Source of the DNA: Elusimicrobia bacterium CG03_land_8_20_14_0_80_50_18
GTDB lineage: Bacteria > CG03
Assembly: GCA_002780705.1 (NCBI GenBank)
Contig: PEUP01000038.1
Span: forward strand, 247-8,579
Length of the DNA stretch: 8,333 nt
Direction: 5' to 3'
Under the pieces are notes generated by a model, which searched no databases, was not told the DNA's origin, and saw only the letters and a list, made by a program, of their open reading frames with translations. Both the position numbers and the translations under genes were made by a program. Shown here piece by piece: positions 6,000-8,333 of the stretch; the stretch's first letter is position 1, and the number at the start of each line of letters is the position of its first letter.

Positions 6000-6053
6000 T
6001 GTAGGTCATCGGGGTTGCCTGCCTGCCGTCAGGTAGGGAAAACCCCTCCTACA
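6000..6053. repeat. REP-like imperfect palindrome in the aroE-aroC spacer
   Basis: Fifty-four bases fold into three nested stems. TGTAGG (6000-6005) pairs with CCTACA (6048-6053). GGGGTT (6011-6016) pairs with AACCCC (6041-6046). CCTGCCTG (6018-6025) pairs with CAGGTAGG (6030-6037) through one G-T wobble, around a CCGT loop. No U-tract follows, so it is not an intrinsic terminator. The CCTGCCTGCC/GGCAGG core resembles dispersed palindromic repeats of many bacterial genomes, where such elements are often spread by REP-associated transposases. I see only this copy in the window, so the repetitive nature is inferred. It ends 18 bases before the aroC start and could stabilise or segment the mRNA. 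Confidence 0.7.
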
Positions 6054-6059
6054 GGTTGC

Positions 6060-6066
6060 AGGGAGG
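6060..6066 (+). promoter_or_regulatory. aroC: Ribosome binding site deciding the aroC start
   Basis: AGGGAGG lies five bases before the ATG at 6072. This fixes the aroC start and rules out an in-frame upstream ATG at 6015, which would add 19 residues translated from the palindromic repeat. Confidence 0.8.
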
Positions 6067-6071
6067 ATAAT

Positions 6072-7262
6072 ATGATTGAGTATAAAACGGCGGGTGAATC
6101 GCACGGGAAGGGCTACAATGTTATTATAAGCGGCATTCCCGCGGGACTGGAATTGCAGACTTCGGACATTGATTTTCATCTCGCGCGCCGTCAGACGGGC
6201 TATGGGCGCGGCGCGAGGATGAAGACCATAGAAAAAGATCATGTCCGTATAATATCGGGTGTGCGCTGGGGAGAGACAATAGGTTCCCCCGTATCTTTTT
6301 TCATAGAAAACAAAGACTGGGAAAATTGGGGAAGCATAATGTCCGAGAAGGCGGAAGACAGGTCGGAAGAATTCCGGCTCACGAAACCCCGGCCGGGCCA
6401 CGCTGATTTGCCGGGTCTGATAAAATACGGAAGAGAGGATTTGAGGGATGTCCTTGAGAGGGCCTCGGCGCGCGAGACCGTCGCGCGTGTCGCCGCGGGG
6501 AGCGTGTGCATAAAACTTCTGAGCGAACTCGGCATAAGGATACATTCCTTCACAAAAGAAATAGGCGGCATCCGCGGCAAAGCCGTCAGATATGATTATG
6601 ATGATGTCGTGAAAAAGACGGCTTCCTCCGCTGTGCGCTGTCTGGATAAGGAAGCCGAAAAAGAAATGATAAAAGCAATTGACAAGGCCAAGGAAGAGGG
6701 CGATACGCTGGGCGGGGTTTTTACCGTGGTTGTGTGGGGGCTTCCTCCGGGATTCGGGAGTTATGATGTGTGGGAGCACCGTCTTGACGGGCGCTTTGCC
6801 AAAGCGCTGATGTCGGTGCCGGCGGTAAAAGGCGTTGAGATAGGGCGGGGTTTCCGCATGGCGACACTCCCCGGCTCAAAAGTGCATGACCCCATTTATT
6901 ACGACGAGAAACTTTCCTTTTACAGAAAAACCAACAACGCTGGCGGTGTGGAAGGGGGCGTTTCAAACGGCATGCCTGTCTTTATTCGCGCGGCCATCAA
7001 GCCCATACCGTCGCTAATGAAACCCCTCAAATCCGCGGACATAAAGACGAAAGAGAACACGGACGCCCAGATTGTCAGAAGCGATGTCTGCGTCGTGCCC
7101 GCGGCGGGCGTAATAGGAGAGGCGGTCATCGCGGTGGAGACGGCAAACGCGGTCATGGAAAAACTCGGCGGCGACTGCATGGAAGATCTGCTGATGAATT
7201 TCAAGACTTACTGCGAGAGGATAAGGGAATACTGGCGGCCGGCCTCCCAGAAAAACCTCTAA
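6072..7262 (+). CDS. aroC: Chorismate synthase
   Basis: A 396-residue enzyme that converts 5-enolpyruvylshikimate-3-phosphate to chorismate with reduced FMN as a required cofactor. It is the last common step to the aromatic amino acids and folates. The family signatures are complete: AGESHGKGY (residues 7-15) with catalytic His11; RRQTGYGRGARM (39-50); SGVRWGETIGSP (62-73); PRPGHADLPGLIKYG (106-120) with the second catalytic His110; ERASARETVARVAAG (129-143); NAGGVEGGVSNGMP (289-302); and RSDVCVVPAAGVIGEA (336-351). The length is at the upper end typical of the long bacterial form. The start is set by AGGGAGG upstream. aroK follows after three bases. It is separated from aroE by the palindromic element but remains on the same strand with no terminator, so cotranscription is likely. 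Confidence 0.97.
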   Translation: MIEYKTAGESHGKGYNVIISGIPAGLELQTSDIDFHLARRQTGYGRGARMKTIEKDHVRIISGVRWGETIGSPVSFFIENKDWENWGSIMSEKAEDRSEEFRLTKPRPGHADLPGLIKYGREDLRDVLERASARETVARVAAGSVCIKLLSELGIRIHSFTKEIGGIRGKAVRYDYDDVVKKTASSAVRCLDKEAEKEMIKAIDKAKEEGDTLGGVFTVVVWGLPPGFGSYDVWEHRLDGRFAKALMSVPAVKGVEIGRGFRMATLPGSKVHDPIYYDEKLSFYRKTNNAGGVEGGVSNGMPVFIRAAIKPIPSLMKPLKSADIKTKENTDAQIVRSDVCVVPAAGVIGEAVIAVETANAVMEKLGGDCMEDLLMNFKTYCERIREYWRPASQKNL

Positions 7263-7265
7263 CCG

Positions 7266-7769
7266 ATGAATATAGCGTTGACCGGAATGATGGGCGCGGG
7301 GAAGAGCGCCGTCGGAAAACTCCTGGCCGAAAGACTCGGCATGAGATTTCTTGATATGGACGTTCAGATAGAAAAGACCGCCAAAAAAAAGATAAAAGAC
7401 ATATTCGCCGACGGGGGTGAACCGCTCTTCCGCCGGATGGAGAGGGAACTGGTCAAATGCCTCTCTCTTCTGGACGGCCTTGTGATCTCAACCGGCGGGG
7501 GGATAGTGCTGGACGCCAAAAACATAAAGGACCTGAGAAAGAAGGGGAAAATAGTTTATCTCAAAGCAAAGCCGGAAGCGCTTTTTGAGAGGGTCAAAAA
7601 AGAGAAAACCAGACCGCTGCTGAATGTGGAGGATCCTCTCGCGGAACTGAGAAGAATATACGGCAAAAGAAGAAAACTTTATGCCGACTGCGATATTTGC
7701 GTTGAGACGGCCGGAAAAAAACCGGAAGAAATATGCGCGGAAATAGAAAAAAAGATAAAAGCGGGATGA
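7266..7769 (+). CDS. aroK: Shikimate kinase
   Basis: A 167-residue P-loop kinase of standard length that phosphorylates shikimate at O3 using ATP. Walker A GMMGAGKSAVG lies at residues 7-17. LDMD (29-32) ends in the shikimate-binding Asp32. FRRMERE (55-61) supplies the substrate arginine. TGGGIV (76-81) is the glycine loop contacting shikimate, and TRPLL (115-119) is the ATP-covering lid with Arg116. YGKRRKLYAD (132-141) carries the C-terminal arginine that binds substrate and adenine. The gene begins three bases after the aroC stop, and no clear Shine-Dalgarno sequence precedes it, so it probably depends on ribosomes finishing aroC. The aroK/aroL symbol choice is conventional. Confidence 0.95.
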   Translation: MNIALTGMMGAGKSAVGKLLAERLGMRFLDMDVQIEKTAKKKIKDIFADGGEPLFRRMERELVKCLSLLDGLVISTGGGIVLDAKNIKDLRKKGKIVYLKAKPEALFERVKKEKTRPLLNVEDPLAELRRIYGKRRKLYADCDICVETAGKKPEEICAEIEKKIKAG

Positions 7770-7776
7770 AATTACA

Positions 7777-7833
7777 GGGCAAGCGCCCCGGATATCTCCG
7801 GGGTGCGCGCTTATGGCAAAACTTCGGTGAAGT
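7777..7833 (+). promoter_or_regulatory. Structured aroK-aroB spacer: GC-rich hairpin with alternative pairing, plus a second hairpin
   Basis: AAGCGC-CCCGGA (7781-7792) pairs with TCCGGG (7797-7802) and GCGCTT (7807-7812) around a TATC loop, with a four-base bulge on the 3' side. A competing small stem is possible between GGGC (7777-7780) and GCCC (7785-7788), which would use part of the same left arm. A second hairpin, ACTTC-GGT-GAAGT (7821-7833), follows. No U-run follows either stem, so neither is an ordinary intrinsic terminator. They may be a processing or stability element, a repeat, or a cis-regulatory RNA. I could not match it to a riboswitch class I know. Confidence 0.5.
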
Positions 7834-7841
7834 ATGAAATT

Positions 7842-7851
7842 AAAGGCGGTG
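7842..7851 (+). promoter_or_regulatory. aroB: Strong ribosome binding site for aroB
   Basis: AAAGGCGGTG differs at one base from the full anti-16S complement AAAGGAGGTG and ends four bases before the ATG at 7856. It is the longest Shine-Dalgarno match in the operon. aroB therefore initiates independently, unlike the coupled genes before it. Confidence 0.7.
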
Positions 7852-7855
7852 CTAC

Positions 7856-8333
7856 ATGCATAAAACGGTGCTCGGCGAAAAACTTGACATAGGCAAAATT
7901 GTTCTGCCGCTGGCGAGAAATCATGTGAAAAGATGCCTGCTGGTGACAAACACGAAGGTGGGGAAACTCTACGCCAAAAGCGTGTCGGCGTCGCTCAAAA
8001 AAAGAGGCATTGACGCCCGGACGGTAATTTTACCCGACGGCGAGCGCTACAAAAACCTTAAATCGCTTGAAAAGCTCTACTCCGCGGCTGTCAAAAACGG
8101 CATAACGAGAAAATGCTTTGCCCTGGCGCTGGGCGGAGGCGTGACAGGCGACATAACGGGTTTTTTTGCCGCCACTTTCATGAGGGGAATAGATTTCGTG
8201 CAGGTGCCGACGACGCTCCTGGCCATGGTGGACGCCTCCATAGGCGGAAAAACGGGTGTGGACCTCAAAGAGGGGAAAAACCTCGCCGGAGCTTTCAAGA
8301 TGCCGCTGGCTGTGATAATAGACACAACTTTCC
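7856..8333 (+). CDS. aroB: 3-dehydroquinate synthase, 5' part (runs off the window)
   Basis: The reading frame is open from 7856 to the window edge and gives the first 159 residues of an enzyme normally of about 340-370, so roughly the C-terminal half is missing. AroB closes DAHP to 3-dehydroquinate using NAD+ and a divalent metal. Visible signatures are PDGERYKN (residues 60-67), the NAD-binding LGGGVTGDITGFFAATFMRGI (from 92), VQVPTTLLAMVDASIGGKTGVD (from 115), and GKNLAGAF (140-147). The metal ligands lie further on, outside the window. It starts behind a strong ribosome binding site and follows the structured spacer after aroK on the same strand, so it is probably part of the aro operon. 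No frameshift is seen in the visible part. Confidence 0.95.
   Translation, partial: MHKTVLGEKLDIGKIVLPLARNHVKRCLLVTNTKVGKLYAKSVSASLKKRGIDARTVILPDGERYKNLKSLEKLYSAAVKNGITRKCFALALGGGVTGDITGFFAATFMRGIDFVQVPTTLLAMVDASIGGKTGVDLKEGKNLAGAFKMPLAVIIDTTF

Noticed and set aside
6006..6779. Long minus-strand open frame opposite the start of aroC
   Set aside because: It lies over a chorismate synthase with complete signatures, shows no recognisable domain, and has low-complexity Phe/Tyr/Arg-rich composition typical of an antisense shadow.
7771..7855. Cyclic-di-GMP, preQ1 or fluoride riboswitch in the aroK-aroB spacer
   Set aside because: GGCAA-type fragments are present but the conserved core order and tetraloop/receptor elements of these classes are not.
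7488..7949. Minus-strand open frame across aroK, the spacer and the aroB start
   Set aside because: It is antisense to two firmly identified genes, has an unnatural aromatic-rich composition and no family resemblance.

Overview
This window looks like chromosomal DNA from an anaerobic, Gram-negative-type bacterium, probably from a poorly cultured lineage. The evidence is mixed GC content, frequent ATA, AGG and AGA codons, tightly packed overlapping genes, and a clostridial/archaeal-type sulfide-dependent homocysteine module. The palindromic repeat before aroC, which encodes a 'PACRQVG'-like peptide in one frame, and the overall style recall Elusimicrobiota/Omnitrophota genome bins. That placement is a guess from memory, not a demonstrated assignment. 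I see no tRNA, rRNA, CRISPR, IS element or phage gene.

Left part (1-2344): a minus-strand operon encodes a DUF39-family homocysteine biosynthesis protein followed, with an ATGA overlap, by a NIL-domain/two-[4Fe-4S] ferredoxin. Together they match the pair implicated in making homocysteine from aspartate semialdehyde and sulfide in methanogens. A ribosome-binding-site-like sequence at the very left edge suggests another gene of the operon just outside the window. Diverging from it on the plus strand are a small DUF2007 protein and an OsmC-family protein, overlapping by 14 bases. The two units share a 107-base intergenic region that holds a promoter for each direction.

Middle (2350-3668): a lone minus-strand gene encodes a 388-residue protein with an unrecognised N-terminal region and a polynucleotide-kinase-like P-loop domain. 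It converges on the OsmC gene and has its own promoter. A 152-base divergent intergenic region then leads into the right-hand operon.

Right part (3669-8333 and beyond): a single plus-strand operon contains a two-helix small membrane protein, a PmbA/TldE-family protein, aroE, aroC, aroK and the first half of aroB. It starts from a perfect-consensus sigma70-type promoter placed so that the first gene would be translated from a leaderless mRNA. The aro genes supply four of the seven shikimate-pathway steps: 3-dehydroquinate synthase, shikimate dehydrogenase, shikimate kinase and chorismate synthase. Most junctions are overlaps or 3-base gaps. The two exceptions are the 84-base aroE-aroC spacer, which holds a REP-like palindromic element, and the 86-base aroK-aroB spacer, which holds a GC-rich hairpin plus a second small hairpin.

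The points most worth a second look are the bacterial CBS-less DUF39/NIL-ferredoxin module facing an OsmC/DUF2007 pair, the unusual kinase-like protein, two promoters that predict leaderless transcripts, and the two structured spacers in the aro operon. None of these amounts to a demonstrated new system.
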